Part shown: piece after piece, positions 9,000 through 18,404 of the stretch
How positions within the stretch are numbered: the stretch's first letter is position 1
Layout: each line of letters begins with the position of its first letter
DNA from: a virus
IMG/VR virus record: IMGVR_UViG_3300035183_000627
Coordinates: 1-37,899 of that record
DNA length: 37,899 bases
Direction: 5' to 3' (one strand)
The notes under the pieces: model-generated
Told to the model about the DNA's origin: nothing
The model's input: only the letters and a program-made list of their open reading frames with translations
The model's database searches: none
Program-made: the position numbers and the translations under genes

Positions 9000-10730
9000 T
9001 CAAGCGAACAGCAGAGAAGCGTGCAACGAATTCACTGTGCCGGACTTCGCCGTCGTCACCACCCAGACCCAACTGTTGGCCGGAATCGCGCCGTTGTTGA
9101 AACTGGTCGTCGCCAAGCCCGTCGTCGTATTGGTGCAGGTAATGCCGCCCGTCACCACCTCGGTGCCGGACGCCAGGCTCGATCCGTACTTGATGGAAAA
9201 GGTCACCGAAGGCGTGGTGCCCTGCACGACGGACTCGATCTTTGACAGCGTCAGCGCCATCGGCGTGAAGAACAGCGGGATCGGCCCATCCGTGCCTGTC
9301 GGGCTAATGATCGCAAAAGCCTTCGGCCCGATCGCACCCTGGCTGCCTTGCGGCCCCTGTGCGCCCTGTGCACCTTGTGGCCCCTGGCCCCCGGTTGCGC
9401 CTTGCGCGCCCGTCGCGCCCTGAACCCCTTGCGGACCGGTCGCCCCCTGCGGCCCTTGGCTGCCTTGCGCGCCGGTGGGCCCTGTCGGCCCGGCAGCCCC
9501 CTGTGGCCCCTGGGGGCCTGTCGATCCCGTCGCCCCGGTCGCGCCCTGCGGCCCCTGGGGCCCCGCGCTCCCTTGTGGGCCGGCCGCGCCTTGTGGCCCT
9601 TGCGGACCGGCAGCCCCCTGCGCTCCGGATTGCGCCATCAGGCTCCAGTAAGTCGCATTCGGCGGTACCTGATTGGTATTCCCCGCGATGCAGACATAGG
9701 CCGAACCGCCCGACTGGACCGCATCGTTCACCGCATAGGTCGTTGCCGCACTCCACGCGCCACGCCACGTCAGCGCCACGCCTTGAAGACCCTGCGGCCC
9801 GGCGCTCCCTTGAGGCCCCTGGCTCCCTTGCGGTCCTTGTGACCCGGTGGGCCCCTGCGGCCCGGCTGCCCCCTGGGGCCCCGTCGAGCCTTGCGGCCCC
9901 TGCGGCCCTTGTGGACCCTGGCTCCCCGCCTGGGCGAACATATCCCAGTAAGTTGAATTGGTGGGTGCCTGGTTCGTATGGGCTATTTTGCAGATATAGG
10001 CCGCGCCGTTATACGAGACGGCGTCGTTGGCGACATAGGCCGTCGCAGCGCTCCAGGCCCCCTTCCAAGCCATGGCGCCGCCGGCATTTCCCTGCGGCCC
10101 CTGTGGCCCGGTTGAACCTTGCGGCCCCGTGCTGCCCGTCGCACCCTGAACCCCTTGCGGACCCGCCATCCCTTGGGGCCCCGCCGATCCCTGTGGACCG
10201 GTCGCGCCTTGCGCCCCAGCGCTGCCCTGCGGCCCCTGCGGCCCCGTGCTGCCCGTCGCGCCCTGAACCCCTTGCGGACCCGCCATCCCTTGGGGGCCCG
10301 CCGATCCCTGTGGACCGGTCGCGCCTTGCGCCCCAGCGCTGCCCTGCGGCCCTTGCGGACCGGTCGCCCCCTGGGGCCCCGCCGGGCCTTGCGGCCCTTG
10401 TGGACCCTGGCTCCCAGCCTGGGCGAACATATCCCAGTAAGTTGAATTGGTGGGTGCCTGGTTCGTGTTGGCTATTTTGCAGATATAGGCAGCGCCGTTA
10501 TACGAGACGGCGTCGTTGGCGACATAGGCCGTCGTGGTGCTCCAGGCGCCCTTCCAAGCCATGGTGCCCCCGGCATTGCCCTGCGGCCCTTGCGGCCCCA
10601 TGGGCCCCTGGGGGCCCGCACTCCCGCCCGGCCCCGGCGGGCCGGGAATGCCGACCTCCAGAATCTCCAGCGTCCGCTCATCGATCTCCAGCACCAGCAA
10701 ATCGTCGTTGAGCACAAGCTCGGTGTTCAT
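9000..10730 (-). CDS. Collagen-like tail fibre with three carbohydrate-binding modules (576 aa)
   Basis: Start set at the ATG at 10730, overlapping the upstream stop by ATGA. After a short N-terminal domain ([20 protein letters not shown]) come long runs of Gly-X-Y triplets (GPQGPQG, GATGPQG) that would form a trimeric collagen helix. They are broken by three modules of about 50 residues of the form W-x-GAW-x5-Y-x3-DAV-x-Y/S-x-G-x-AY-x-C: two nearly identical (MAWKGAWS...) and one diverged (LTWRGAWS...). These match the pattern of CBM5/12-type chitin-binding modules. The C-terminal 110 residues are a beta-rich, probably trimerising, tip. A host-adhesion fibre is the natural reading. The internal DNA is highly repetitive. 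Confidence 0.85.
   Translation of the reverse strand: MNTELVLNDDLLVLEIDERTLEILEVGIPGPPGPGGSAGPQGPMGPQGPQGNAGGTMAWKGAWSTTTAYVANDAVSYNGAAYICKIANTNQAPTNSTYWDMFAQAGSQGPQGPQGPAGPQGATGPQGPQGSAGAQGATGPQGSAGPQGMAGPQGVQGATGSTGPQGPQGSAGAQGATGPQGSAGPQGMAGPQGVQGATGSTGPQGSTGPQGPQGNAGGAMAWKGAWSAATAYVANDAVSYNGAAYICKIAHTNQAPTNSTYWDMFAQAGSQGPQGPQGPQGSTGPQGAAGPQGPTGSQGPQGSQGPQGSAGPQGLQGVALTWRGAWSAATTYAVNDAVQSGGSAYVCIAGNTNQVPPNATYWSLMAQSGAQGAAGPQGPQGAAGPQGSAGPQGPQGATGATGSTGPQGPQGAAGPTGPTGAQGSQGPQGATGPQGVQGATGAQGATGGQGPQGAQGAQGPQGSQGAIGPKAFAIISPTGTDGPIPLFFTPMALTLSKIESVVQGTTPSVTFSIKYGSSLASGTEVVTGGITCTNTTTGLATTSFNNGAIPANSWVWVVTTAKSGTVNSLHASLLFA
9902..10589. repeat. Two near-identical ~199-bp copies encoding carbohydrate-binding modules
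   Basis: The segment 9902-10100 recurs at 10391-10589, offset exactly 489 bp (163 codons), with only scattered substitutions. Each copy encodes one MAWKGAWS module and flanking Gly-X-Y triplets, so the duplication is in frame and recent. Confidence 0.85.
10121..10354. repeat. 117-bp in-frame tandem duplication in the collagen-like region
   Basis: 10121-10237 and 10238-10354 are almost base-for-base identical, 39 codons each, and encode Gly-X-Y triplets. Tandem changes of this kind vary fibre length. Confidence 0.85.
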
Positions 10731-11074
10731 ACCCGCGATCTCACGCTGAACGTCCCCGCCGCTTTCGTCGCGATCGTGCCGTTGGTGATCCGGAAATACC
10801 AAAGCCCGGCCGCGGGCAGCGCCGCCGTTTCAGAAACCGACAGCTTCGCCGTGATCGTCCCGGCGGCGCCCCCCAACACCAGCCGATGATTGACGGTATC
10901 CAAGCGCAGCACCTCGGTCTTGCTGGCATCCAGCAGCACGATTTCTGCGGTAAATCCGCTCAAATCCACGGGCAAGCCGGTATCGTGGTACCGCCAGACC
11001 CAGTTGATGGGAAACTCATCCCCGGCAATGATGCGCAAATCCGCCCGCGCCGGCACCTGCCCGATAGTTGTCAT
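10727..11074 (-). CDS. BppU-like N-terminal domain protein (115 aa)
   Basis: A small beta-rich protein: RIIAGDEFPINWVWRYHDTG, then GFTAEIVLLDASKTEVLRLD, then ALPAAGLWYFRITNGTIATK. This succession (a 'structured polynomial' start, LSGFTAEI-type strand, then a W/Y-F-x-x strand near the end) is typical of the N-terminal domain of baseplate upper protein BppU and related fibre-anchoring proteins. It overlaps the collagen-like fibre gene by ATGA and follows a tiny hydrophobic protein. It probably attaches the fibre to the tail. The family call is by pattern recognition. Confidence 0.65.
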   Translation of the reverse strand: MTTIGQVPARADLRIIAGDEFPINWVWRYHDTGLPVDLSGFTAEIVLLDASKTEVLRLDTVNHRLVLGGAAGTITAKLSVSETAALPAAGLWYFRITNGTIATKAAGTFSVRSRV

Positions 11075-11089
11075 GGCAAATCGCCTGGA

Positions 11090-11257
11090 TTACTTTCCGG
11101 CTGCTTTGTGTTCCTTGATCGCCGCTTCCATGGCATCCACGTAGAGGATGGCGTGATACGCATCGGACGCCGCCTGCGCGGGCGGATTTATCGAATAATC
11201 GGTGGGCGTTTTGATGATCATGGCGAGCAGAACCAGGTAGTACTTCAGCGTTAGCAT
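11090..11257 (-). CDS. Small hydrophobic protein (55 aa)
   Basis: Start chosen at the ATG at 11257 because AAGGAG lies six bases before it; an in-frame ATG at 11272 has no such site and overlaps the J-like gene. The N-terminus (MLTLKYYLVLLAMIIKTP) is a short hydrophobic helix, followed by a polar, Ala-rich helical tail. Function is unknown. It lies between the J-like protein and the BppU-like protein. Confidence 0.65.
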   Translation of the reverse strand: MLTLKYYLVLLAMIIKTPTDYSINPPAQAASDAYHAILYVDAMEAAIKEHKAAGK

Positions 11258-11268
11258 GGTGTTCTCCT

Positions 11269-14200
11269 TCATCGCTTGGTTTCTCTACAAAGAAGCCGTC
11301 CTGTTTGCAGGGCGATATTTGACCCCGCGTTCACGGTTTTTACGGAAAGCCGGTACCGTATGTAGTAATTCCAGTAGGTCTCGTGCAGCGGTTCTACAAA
11401 AAAGAATGTTCGGGTGGCGATATAGCTGCCCTGGCCGGATGTGAGCGCAAACAGCTTGTCCTGCCAGAGGGGCGATGACGCAAGGAGCGTCCAGGACGAT
11501 CCGTTCGACGAGTAATCGGCAATCACCTGAACCTGAACGCGGTAGTTGTCAGCCTCGGGCACGTGTACTTCTATGGACGCGTCCACCCGCATTTTTCCCC
11601 GGTCGGTCGCTGTAGCGGCGGGCGGAAAAACCAGGCTGCACACATCGACGAAAGACGAATTGTTCAGCGTCGCGCTGCCGGAAGCCACCTGCTCGAAGGT
11701 CACCGCCTGCCCCGCCAGTTTCAACGTACTGATCTCCGCGTCCTTGATGTAGGCGGACGTGATCGCCGCCGCTTCAAAAAACGTCGAGATATTCCCTGCG
11801 CTGATCCAAGACGGCGCCGTGTCGCGTGTCCACGGCGTAGGCTCGGTCTGCGTCGAAGAGATCGCTAGCGCTAATTTCGCGCGGGCGAAGAAGGCGTAAG
11901 AGTCCGCGCCGGACGTCGTGCCGCTCTTGTAGCCGGAAAATTTGCAATAGGCCGCGCCGGCGGGCGCCTGGGCCAACACGAACAGCCGCTTGAAACCGGA
12001 AAGCACCGTGCCGCCCGCTTTTTCGGACGCGTTCAGGTCCGAGTAGGCGACGCCGATTTGCGTCTTGGCGCTGTTGTACCAGACGATCTGCGCCCCCACC
12101 GTGCACCGGTGCGCCCCGGTATAAACCGATCCCTCGTACCACTTCCCTTCCTCCACCGGCATGTACTCGACGGTTTCAAGAAAGTCGTATCCCGTTGCAA
12201 CGGCGTTCGGTTGGTAGATAAAGGCCGTGCCATCGCCTAACAACCAGGACGACCCCACCCCGTTCCGCGCATCCTGCACGCATCCCGCCGTCGAGGCGTG
12301 GGATGCCCCTTGGACGAGCTGCCAGTACGCTGGCTGATACGGCGCGGGCGGCCCGGCATTGTCCCGGTATGACTCGAACCCGGCATTCTTCAGCATGTTC
12401 GGATTGCCGAAGATCCGATTCAGGCTCCCCGCGACAAGCACCGGATTGCCCAAGGCATCCCAGACGTCGATCGTCCCGCCCTTCACCGTAATGTTCCCGG
12501 CCTTGTCGATACGCCATCCGGTCGTGCCGCCCGAGGCATCCCAGGTCGTTGAATTGATGACATTGCCGATTTGGGCATTGGTCACGACCACATTGCGGAT
12601 CGCCGCCCATTCGATGGAAGCCTCCATCACCGACAGGCCATTGATGAACACCCCGGCCGGAATCGTCACCGACCCGATCGTCGTCGGCGTCGTCAGAATC
12701 ACCAGCGGCACATTCGCCTTGTTCAGCATCAGGGCCTCGCCGGCGGCGGGCGCCGCGGACGTCGGCAGGGTCGTCGGCGCGATGAACTGAATCTGAGTCG
12801 TGTTCGGCACGGCCGTCACTTTGAACGAGCCGTTCCATAACGCGTCCGAGGCATTCAGGAAACTCACCCAGCGCCCGACGTCAGCCGATGTCAATCCGTG
12901 CGGCACCGCCGTTGTCGCCGTCCCCGTCGTTCCCGACCGGGTCAGCGAAGACAGCGGCAGTTCATCCGCCCGCCGGAAAGCATACCGGGCCGGCTGCCCG
13001 GACTTCACCGTCGTCGTGGCGGAAATCGTATCGGGCACGGTAAACGTGAAGCTCGATGGCGTGGGGACCGACGTCACCTTCACGATCCCGTTCCAGCCGT
13101 TCTCCGCCACGTTCTGGATCACTGCCCACTCGTTCACCACCAACGTGTGGTTGGACGTGGTCACGCACGTCGCCACCGTCCCGGACCGGGTGAGGCTCGA
13201 TATCGTCTTCTTGTCCGCGGGCGCGCTCGGATTACCGAAGGCAATCCGGTTGGCCCGGATCAACACATCGCTGTACGGCACCCCATTCACGTGCTGGGAC
13301 GCCAGACCGATGCCGGAATACCACCCGTCATCATCGATCTTCCAGACCTGCTGATTGGCCACGTTATCGATGATCCCGCCCAAGCCATCCCAAAGCTGAG
13401 ACCGCGTGATCGCATTGGTCAGCAAGGTCAGATACTTGGACGGCGAATTCGACACCGTCGCCGCGACGCCCGTCGTGGTCGCGGGATAATAGGTACTGAA
13501 CTGCTCCGGCTCCTCCGTATCCTTGTTGCGCACCCAGAAATACCAGGTCGTCCCGCCCACCAGCGGCGCGCCGCCTAACTCGCTGAATACCCACGCGTTG
13601 CCGGCGATCTCGCCCAGCTTCACCGCCGTGGACCGGTCGTTGGTCGTGCTGCCCCAGACCTCTGTTGCCGCGTAATCCCCGATGTACGGATTAACCCAGT
13701 GCAGCACGATCTGGAAATTGTCGCCGAAGGCGTTGAGGCTGGTCGGCGCGGGCGGCGGCCCGCTCCAGTCCGACCCCACCTCCAACAGCACCGTATTGCT
13801 GGTGGCGGCCCGGTTGTTGTCGTCCCCGCCATAATCCGCCGTCAGCGGATGCACGCCGCGACCCAGACCCGTCGTAGCGTATGAAGCCGCACCGTTGACC
13901 AAGGCCACCGTCTGCAAAGGACTGCCGGCATCCTTGAACACCACCGACCCGGTCGGCGAAGACCCGGCCACGGTCGCCGTCATCGTCACCGTTGCCCCCA
14001 CCTTGGGCGCCGAAGGCGACACCGACAGCACCACGGCGGACGTCCCCGGTTCCGTCGGCGTCGGCGTCGGATCGGTCCCGCCGACGGTATCACCGCCGCC
14101 ACCGCCGCCTCCGCCGACCCCGCCCGTACTCGGCGCCCCCAGCCGGTTCGCCGCGTCGATGGTCGCCACCCCGCTCTTCACCAGCTCCCGGCGGGTCACC

Positions 14201-14340
14201 GCCACATCCAGCGGGTCACCCCGGACGCCGCCCAGCCGGACCTCGACCACCTCCTTGATGGCGGACAGGAACTTCTCCAGCGCGGGCGGCAGCCCCTTGG
14301 GGACATTGCCGATGCCCGGCAGTTTCGTCTCCCGGCTCAT
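11269..14340 (-). CDS. J-like tail tip / host-specificity protein with Ig-like domain (1023 aa)
   Basis: The N-terminus (residues 1-70) has a charged helical region (LEKFLSAIKEVVEVRLG), then a Gly-rich and Thr-Pro-rich linker (about 75-98). Residues about 100-190 are a bacterial Ig-like domain (SVSPSAPKVGATVTMTATV ... TADYGGDDNN). Next comes a fibronectin-III-like segment (PPAPTSLNAFGDNF). The middle carries the phrases found in J-type tip proteins: AANQQVWKIDDDGW-like repeats, WDASGGTTGWRIDKAGNITV, then a C-terminal carbohydrate-binding-like beta sandwich. It overlaps the preceding tail gene by ATGA. Likely role: receptor contact and tail-fibre platform. The exact homologue is not known. Confidence 0.8.
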   Translation of the reverse strand: MSRETKLPGIGNVPKGLPPALEKFLSAIKEVVEVRLGGVRGDPLDVAVTRRELVKSGVATIDAANRLGAPSTGGVGGGGGGGGDTVGGTDPTPTPTEPGTSAVVLSVSPSAPKVGATVTMTATVAGSSPTGSVVFKDAGSPLQTVALVNGAASYATTGLGRGVHPLTADYGGDDNNRAATSNTVLLEVGSDWSGPPPAPTSLNAFGDNFQIVLHWVNPYIGDYAATEVWGSTTNDRSTAVKLGEIAGNAWVFSELGGAPLVGGTTWYFWVRNKDTEEPEQFSTYYPATTTGVAATVSNSPSKYLTLLTNAITRSQLWDGLGGIIDNVANQQVWKIDDDGWYSGIGLASQHVNGVPYSDVLIRANRIAFGNPSAPADKKTISSLTRSGTVATCVTTSNHTLVVNEWAVIQNVAENGWNGIVKVTSVPTPSSFTFTVPDTISATTTVKSGQPARYAFRRADELPLSSLTRSGTTGTATTAVPHGLTSADVGRWVSFLNASDALWNGSFKVTAVPNTTQIQFIAPTTLPTSAAPAAGEALMLNKANVPLVILTTPTTIGSVTIPAGVFINGLSVMEASIEWAAIRNVVVTNAQIGNVINSTTWDASGGTTGWRIDKAGNITVKGGTIDVWDALGNPVLVAGSLNRIFGNPNMLKNAGFESYRDNAGPPAPYQPAYWQLVQGASHASTAGCVQDARNGVGSSWLLGDGTAFIYQPNAVATGYDFLETVEYMPVEEGKWYEGSVYTGAHRCTVGAQIVWYNSAKTQIGVAYSDLNASEKAGGTVLSGFKRLFVLAQAPAGAAYCKFSGYKSGTTSGADSYAFFARAKLALAISSTQTEPTPWTRDTAPSWISAGNISTFFEAAAITSAYIKDAEISTLKLAGQAVTFEQVASGSATLNNSSFVDVCSLVFPPAATATDRGKMRVDASIEVHVPEADNYRVQVQVIADYSSNGSSWTLLASSPLWQDKLFALTSGQGSYIATRTFFFVEPLHETYWNYYIRYRLSVKTVNAGSNIALQTGRLLCRETKR

Positions 14341-16730
14341 AGCGCGATCAACTCCGGCATGGATGTCGCGATCGCAACCCGCCGCACTTCGGACGTGCCG
14401 GACAGCTCCACCTCGAAGGCTTTCGCCAGATAGCCGGACGGCAGCCGGAACGGCCGGTTATCCGTCACCGTCTGCGTATGCTTCAGCGCCCCGTCGGCAT
14501 ATAGACGGAAGGTCACCGGATAGGCCAGCGCATCCACCTGCGCCGCCGCCGGGCACATCTCCGTGATCGACACCACATAGCGCGAACGCCAAGTATAGGT
14601 CAGCGGCGGCAGCCCGGTATCCCACTGGCAAATCGAGCCGCCCACCTGGAGATACAGCGCGTCTTTGATCAAATCGTTGCACCCCGCCGTCGCATAGAAA
14701 TCGAAATTCACGAATCCCGGATCGGCCGGGTCGAACATAAACCCGCCCTGCGCGCTCCCGGTGTCATAGAACCCGAAGTATCGTCCCTCGTACAGATACG
14801 CCCGGATGCTGGCCGGATTGAGCGCCTGCCACTGGTCGCGGGTCATCACGGCGTCGGAAATCACCTTCACATCCGGGCCGGCCGCCGCCACCAGACCGTC
14901 CGGCGAGGCATAGATCACATAGTCGCCCATATCCACCACGGACGTCGCCGCGGCGCAGGACTGCATCTCCTCGATGCGCTGCATCACCATCGACGCCGGG
15001 TCGGATCCCTGCACCAGGTAGGGCACCCCCTGGGTTCCCACCAGAATGCCGTTGGCCGTCACCGCCAGCCCCACCCCCGGATAATCCATCGTCAGCCGAT
15101 ACTTGATCGGCCACGCGTACGGATGCCCCGGCTCGGAAAAGCACACCTCATTACCGGAAATCCCGACCAGCCCGCCGCCCGGAATCGCGCAAATGCACTT
15201 CAGGCCAGAGGGCGGCGGATCGTAGTCCTCCGTCGCCAGCGGCACGCCCAGGTCCTCATCGAGCACGTTGTCCACGAACTGCGCATCCGTGATTGGCAAA
15301 TTGTCCGCCAGCAGCCGGAACACCCCCTGGCCATCCGTCCGGTAAAGCCGTTTCTTCGTGATGTTCGTATAGCCCGCCGGCTGCCCGCCCGTAATCACCG
15401 TCACCGTCTGATACGGCAACCGCTCCATCTTAGCAGAAGGCAGCGACGGCGCGGACTCCTCCCCCAGCTCTGACACATAGGTCCACCGATAATAGGCCGT
15501 CTCGACCTGCGTCGTCTCCTTGCCGTCGTCGATCTGCAAATCCGTCGCTGCCGCCACGACACCGATCGTCCCGGACTGCGAATAGGCTGTATGCTTCACC
15601 CCCAGCGGGCCCTTGCCCTTGGCGTCCAGCAGCTCCGTCTGATCGCGCGGACCGGTCGCACAGCGCCGGTAATCGCTCGTACTCACCTTGCGCCACAGCA
15701 CCCGCTTCACATTCACCGCCCACGACGGGATGCCGGACGTTGGGGTGGACACCTGCCCCCGCACCCAGACCCGGTCGGTCTGCGTCGCGGAGATCGTCGC
15801 ATCCGCGCTCAGCTCGCTCCGGTAGGTCTTGCCGGACGCGTCCTGCCACACCCAGCCGTAAGCATAGGTGCGCGTTACCCTGGGCTCCTCGGAGGGTGCC
15901 ATCGCCTCGATCGTCGCGCCCGCCGCCGGGGCCGTGCTGGCGCTGGCGTGAAAATTCACCGCGCGGAAATGCAAGCCCGTCGATTCCCCCTTGTTCTCGT
16001 AGCCGGGCTTGTCCCACGGCAAATCATCCTTCAGCAGCAGGTACTTCGTGCTATCCGTCGGGTCGATCATGTACACCCGCTTGGTGAACTTCGAACACCA
16101 AGCGTACCAATCTTCGTCGGTCGACCCGGTATAGGTCACCGTCCCGCCGTTAGGCTTTGGGAACGACGTGGGCGGATTCACGCTCAGCCCGGTGATTGCC
16201 ACCGAATAGCCGTCCGGCACGGTCACCGTCAGCGTCGCGCTCGCGTGCCCCAGCACCCCGCGCCGCACCCAGGCATACACAAAGCTCTTGGACACGCCCG
16301 CCTGGGCCGGCGCCGTCCCGCCCAGCGCAACCGCCGGCGGCGGGTCGGGATACGGCAGCCCCAGCGGATAGAAATTCGCCGGGTCCACCACGAACGACCC
16401 CGCCATGGCCAGCTTCGTCTTCGTGCTGAACCGCGGCGGCGCCGAACCATCGTTCGTCGTCCAGAACACCCGCTGATCCGTATCACCCGGCACCACCGAT
16501 CGCGCCACGCTCACATCCTTTGTCCAACACAAAAACTTGGTCGTGTCGTAGCGGACGATTGTCTTGATGCCCGCCTGGGTCGCCAACACCGGCGCCGCAG
16601 ACTTCCACGGCGCCAGATGCCCGCGGATCAGCTTGCAGTTCATCGCCACCTGCGCGCCGTTGTCAGGCAGCAGATGGGGGAACACCCGCGGCGTCGTCGC
16701 CTTGAACTGCTCAACCCTGAAGCCGGGCAT
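14337..16730 (-). CDS. Large tail structural protein (nozzle/stopper-like, 797 aa)
   Basis: Start at the ATG at 16730, overlapping the upstream stop (TAATG). The open frame reaches further upstream, but that part lies over the neighbouring gene. The N-terminus MPGFRVEQFKATTPRVFPHL and the following LPDNGAQVAMNCKLIRG are highly characteristic of a conserved podovirus tail protein family. The body is beta-rich with many aromatic and Asp/Gly turns and no catalytic motif. It follows two short adaptor-type genes and precedes the J-like fibre, so a tail tube or nozzle component linking the portal vertex with fibres is likely. The position-based role is inferred. Confidence 0.8.
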   Translation of the reverse strand: MPGFRVEQFKATTPRVFPHLLPDNGAQVAMNCKLIRGHLAPWKSAAPVLATQAGIKTIVRYDTTKFLCWTKDVSVARSVVPGDTDQRVFWTTNDGSAPPRFSTKTKLAMAGSFVVDPANFYPLGLPYPDPPPAVALGGTAPAQAGVSKSFVYAWVRRGVLGHASATLTVTVPDGYSVAITGLSVNPPTSFPKPNGGTVTYTGSTDEDWYAWCSKFTKRVYMIDPTDSTKYLLLKDDLPWDKPGYENKGESTGLHFRAVNFHASASTAPAAGATIEAMAPSEEPRVTRTYAYGWVWQDASGKTYRSELSADATISATQTDRVWVRGQVSTPTSGIPSWAVNVKRVLWRKVSTSDYRRCATGPRDQTELLDAKGKGPLGVKHTAYSQSGTIGVVAAATDLQIDDGKETTQVETAYYRWTYVSELGEESAPSLPSAKMERLPYQTVTVITGGQPAGYTNITKKRLYRTDGQGVFRLLADNLPITDAQFVDNVLDEDLGVPLATEDYDPPPSGLKCICAIPGGGLVGISGNEVCFSEPGHPYAWPIKYRLTMDYPGVGLAVTANGILVGTQGVPYLVQGSDPASMVMQRIEEMQSCAAATSVVDMGDYVIYASPDGLVAAAGPDVKVISDAVMTRDQWQALNPASIRAYLYEGRYFGFYDTGSAQGGFMFDPADPGFVNFDFYATAGCNDLIKDALYLQVGGSICQWDTGLPPLTYTWRSRYVVSITEMCPAAAQVDALAYPVTFRLYADGALKHTQTVTDNRPFRLPSGYLAKAFEVELSGTSEVRRVAIATSMPELIAL

Positions 16731-17362
16731 TACAGAAACCGCGGCCGGGTCCGTAGCGGAGCACGGGTAAATCCGCGTGCCGCCTTCGTCGCCGCGCGAT
16801 TCACCCCCTCCTCGAACTGTTGATAGTAGAACATCGACTTTTGCGGGTTGGTATACGGCTCCCCTGGCGTCTGTAGGACGCGCGCGGCCGCGCCCCGGCC
16901 AATCACCTCCGCGTACTGGTTCAACAGGAAGTCCGGCAGCGTGTCCGCGTCGCGCGTCGGCTGGTAACACGCCCGGATCGTCAACCCCTGCACCCGCGCC
17001 GCGACCGGTCGCGGCACCAGGATCAGCACGTCGGGTTCCAGTTGCGTGTAGCACAGCGGCGTGCCCGTGGCCGTGATCCAATTCGTCCAACGCGCCCTCA
17101 GCCCATCCAACGTTTCCGGCTGCAATGGCTGGCCGTCGCAAAACACCGCCTCGACGACCACCACATTCGCCTTCGGCGGCGCCGGAATCGGATACTCGGC
17201 CACGCCCGCGGCCACGGAATCCGTATCCATCGACTTCCACGCCCGCGACCGCGCGCAAAACGCGATCGCCGCATTGCGGATTTCGAACAGCATGCCAGGC
17301 ACCGGCGCGCCCGGCACATGAGGCTCGACGTAGGGCAAAAAAGCGTCCAGCGGCACTGGCAT
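16730..17362 (-). CDS. Head-tail connector / tail protein (210 aa)
   Basis: Begins MPVPLDAFLPYVEPHVPGAP. It has an N-terminal helical part that may bind the portal ring (IRNAAIAFCARSRAWKSM), a beta-rich middle (VVVVEAVFCDGQPLQ ... GTPLCYTQLEPDVLILVP) and a helical C-terminus with LPDFLLNQYAEVIGRGAA. This architecture is seen in podovirus connector proteins. It overlaps the large tail protein by TAATG and is three bases from the upstream gene. The connector role is inferred from order and architecture. Confidence 0.7.
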   Translation of the reverse strand: MPVPLDAFLPYVEPHVPGAPVPGMLFEIRNAAIAFCARSRAWKSMDTDSVAAGVAEYPIPAPPKANVVVVEAVFCDGQPLQPETLDGLRARWTNWITATGTPLCYTQLEPDVLILVPRPVAARVQGLTIRACYQPTRDADTLPDFLLNQYAEVIGRGAAARVLQTPGEPYTNPQKSMFYYQQFEEGVNRAATKAARGFTRAPLRTRPRFL

Positions 17363-17365
17363 CGC

Positions 17366-18040
17366 TTACCCCGCCCCGCCCGGACGTATCATCCGCGGCA
17401 CCGCCCCGCCCTCATTCTGGACATTCGGGCTGATCACCGCATCCACCTGCGTCTTGTCGCTGAAATACGAATTGAACGCCTGTAGGTACAAACTCGCCCG
17501 CGAAGACAGCGATCCCGCCTCTGCATCCTTGCTCATCGCCCGGAACAGCACGTAATCCAGCACCGGGTTGAAGAAAGTCTCCGGCACACCCAGCGTATCG
17601 CTGGTGGTGGTAATGGCGGCCGGCATCGCCAGATAGCTCACCTCCACCTGCGCCCCGGCCGTTGCCGGCGGATACACCCAGAACACCGTCGGCGTCCGCT
17701 CGTCGAACATATAGTTCTTGATGGTGCTGGAGGCGGTATCGTTGGCCCAGGCGGGATTATAAGCCGTCAGGTTCTCCATCTGGGTGATGCGGATGCCTGG
17801 CCCGTTCACGTTGCGCGTCACATCCAACAACCGGATGCCGTCGGCCGGCAAGGTCTGCTTCACGCCCGCCACCAGCGTAACCGCCGCCACCTTGGCGCCC
17901 AGATCGGGCCGCAGCCCGACGATCTCCCGCTGTGCATCGTTGATCCAGCGCAACAGCTCCGCCACCGGCCACCGTACATTGGCCTGGTCGAACAGCAGGT
18001 CCGCCGCCCGCGTGATGATGTCCTGCGCCGTGGCGGCCAT
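17366..18040 (-). CDS. Head completion / adaptor protein, DUF6682-like (224 aa)
   Basis: MAATAQDIITRAADLLFDQA, then RWPVAELLRWINDAQREIVG and a beta-rich section with LVAGVKQTLPADGIRLLDV is a pattern common to the phage adaptor annotated DUF6682. The ...ILRWINDAQREI... helix is the most telling part. The C-terminus is a helical segment with a catalytically uninformative, Ser/Arg-rich face. It overlaps the stop of the gene before by TAATG. Probable function: ring protein between portal and tail. The family name is from recall; the adaptor role is probable. Confidence 0.75.
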   Translation of the reverse strand: MAATAQDIITRAADLLFDQANVRWPVAELLRWINDAQREIVGLRPDLGAKVAAVTLVAGVKQTLPADGIRLLDVTRNVNGPGIRITQMENLTAYNPAWANDTASSTIKNYMFDERTPTVFWVYPPATAGAQVEVSYLAMPAAITTTSDTLGVPETFFNPVLDYVLFRAMSKDAEAGSLSSRASLYLQAFNSYFSDKTQVDAVISPNVQNEGGAVPRMIRPGGAG

Positions 18041-18348
18041 TACTCAGCCCCCTCCGGCGGCGGCTCAGCCGGCGCGCTGGCCGCCGTCCCCAAAGCCCCC
18101 TCCGGCGCCGTTTCCAACGTATCCGCGAGCGACGCTTGCATCCGCTGCCGTCTCGGCCTCGGCGTCTCGATCTGCACAAACAGCGGCTCATCCTTCAGAT
18201 TCGTCTGCTCCAAAAACCACGCCGCATCGAATGCGTCTTCCACGTCGCACACCCGCCGGCCCTGTTCGTCGTCGGCAAACACGTAAGTCGCACCGCTCGG
18301 CGCCGACAGCGCATTGCCGCCGATCCGGTGCCTGTATTCCAGCTTCAT
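18040..18348 (-). CDS. Small structural-region protein (102 aa)
   Basis: The start is at the ATG at 18348, with GGGGAG about 7 bases upstream; an in-frame TTG at 18363 is less likely. A beta-rich N-terminal domain (MKLEYRHRIGGNALSAPSGA, YVFADDEQGRRVCDVEDAFD) is followed by an Ala/Pro/Glu tail. Similar small proteins with the AFDAAWFLEQTN-type motif sit between capsid and adaptor in such phages. The role is unknown, possibly head completion. Confidence 0.65.
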   Translation of the reverse strand: MKLEYRHRIGGNALSAPSGATYVFADDEQGRRVCDVEDAFDAAWFLEQTNLKDEPLFVQIETPRPRRQRMQASLADTLETAPEGALGTAASAPAEPPPEGAE

Positions 18349-18361
18349 GGCCTGTCTCCCC

Positions 18362-18388
18362 AAAAAAGGGCGGTCCGAAGACCGCCCA
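18362..18388 (-). terminator. Intrinsic terminator behind the 225-aa structural gene
   Basis: A perfect eight-base stem GGGCGGTC / GACCGCCC with a TTCG tetraloop, followed by six T on the minus strand. Confidence 0.9.
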
Positions 18389-18404
18389 TCCGCGTGCTGT
18401 CGAC

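Noticed and set aside
9359-10711. 450-codon plus-strand open frame through the collagen-like gene
   Set aside because: Only the mirror of the Gly-Pro-Gln repeats; no motif and no start signals.
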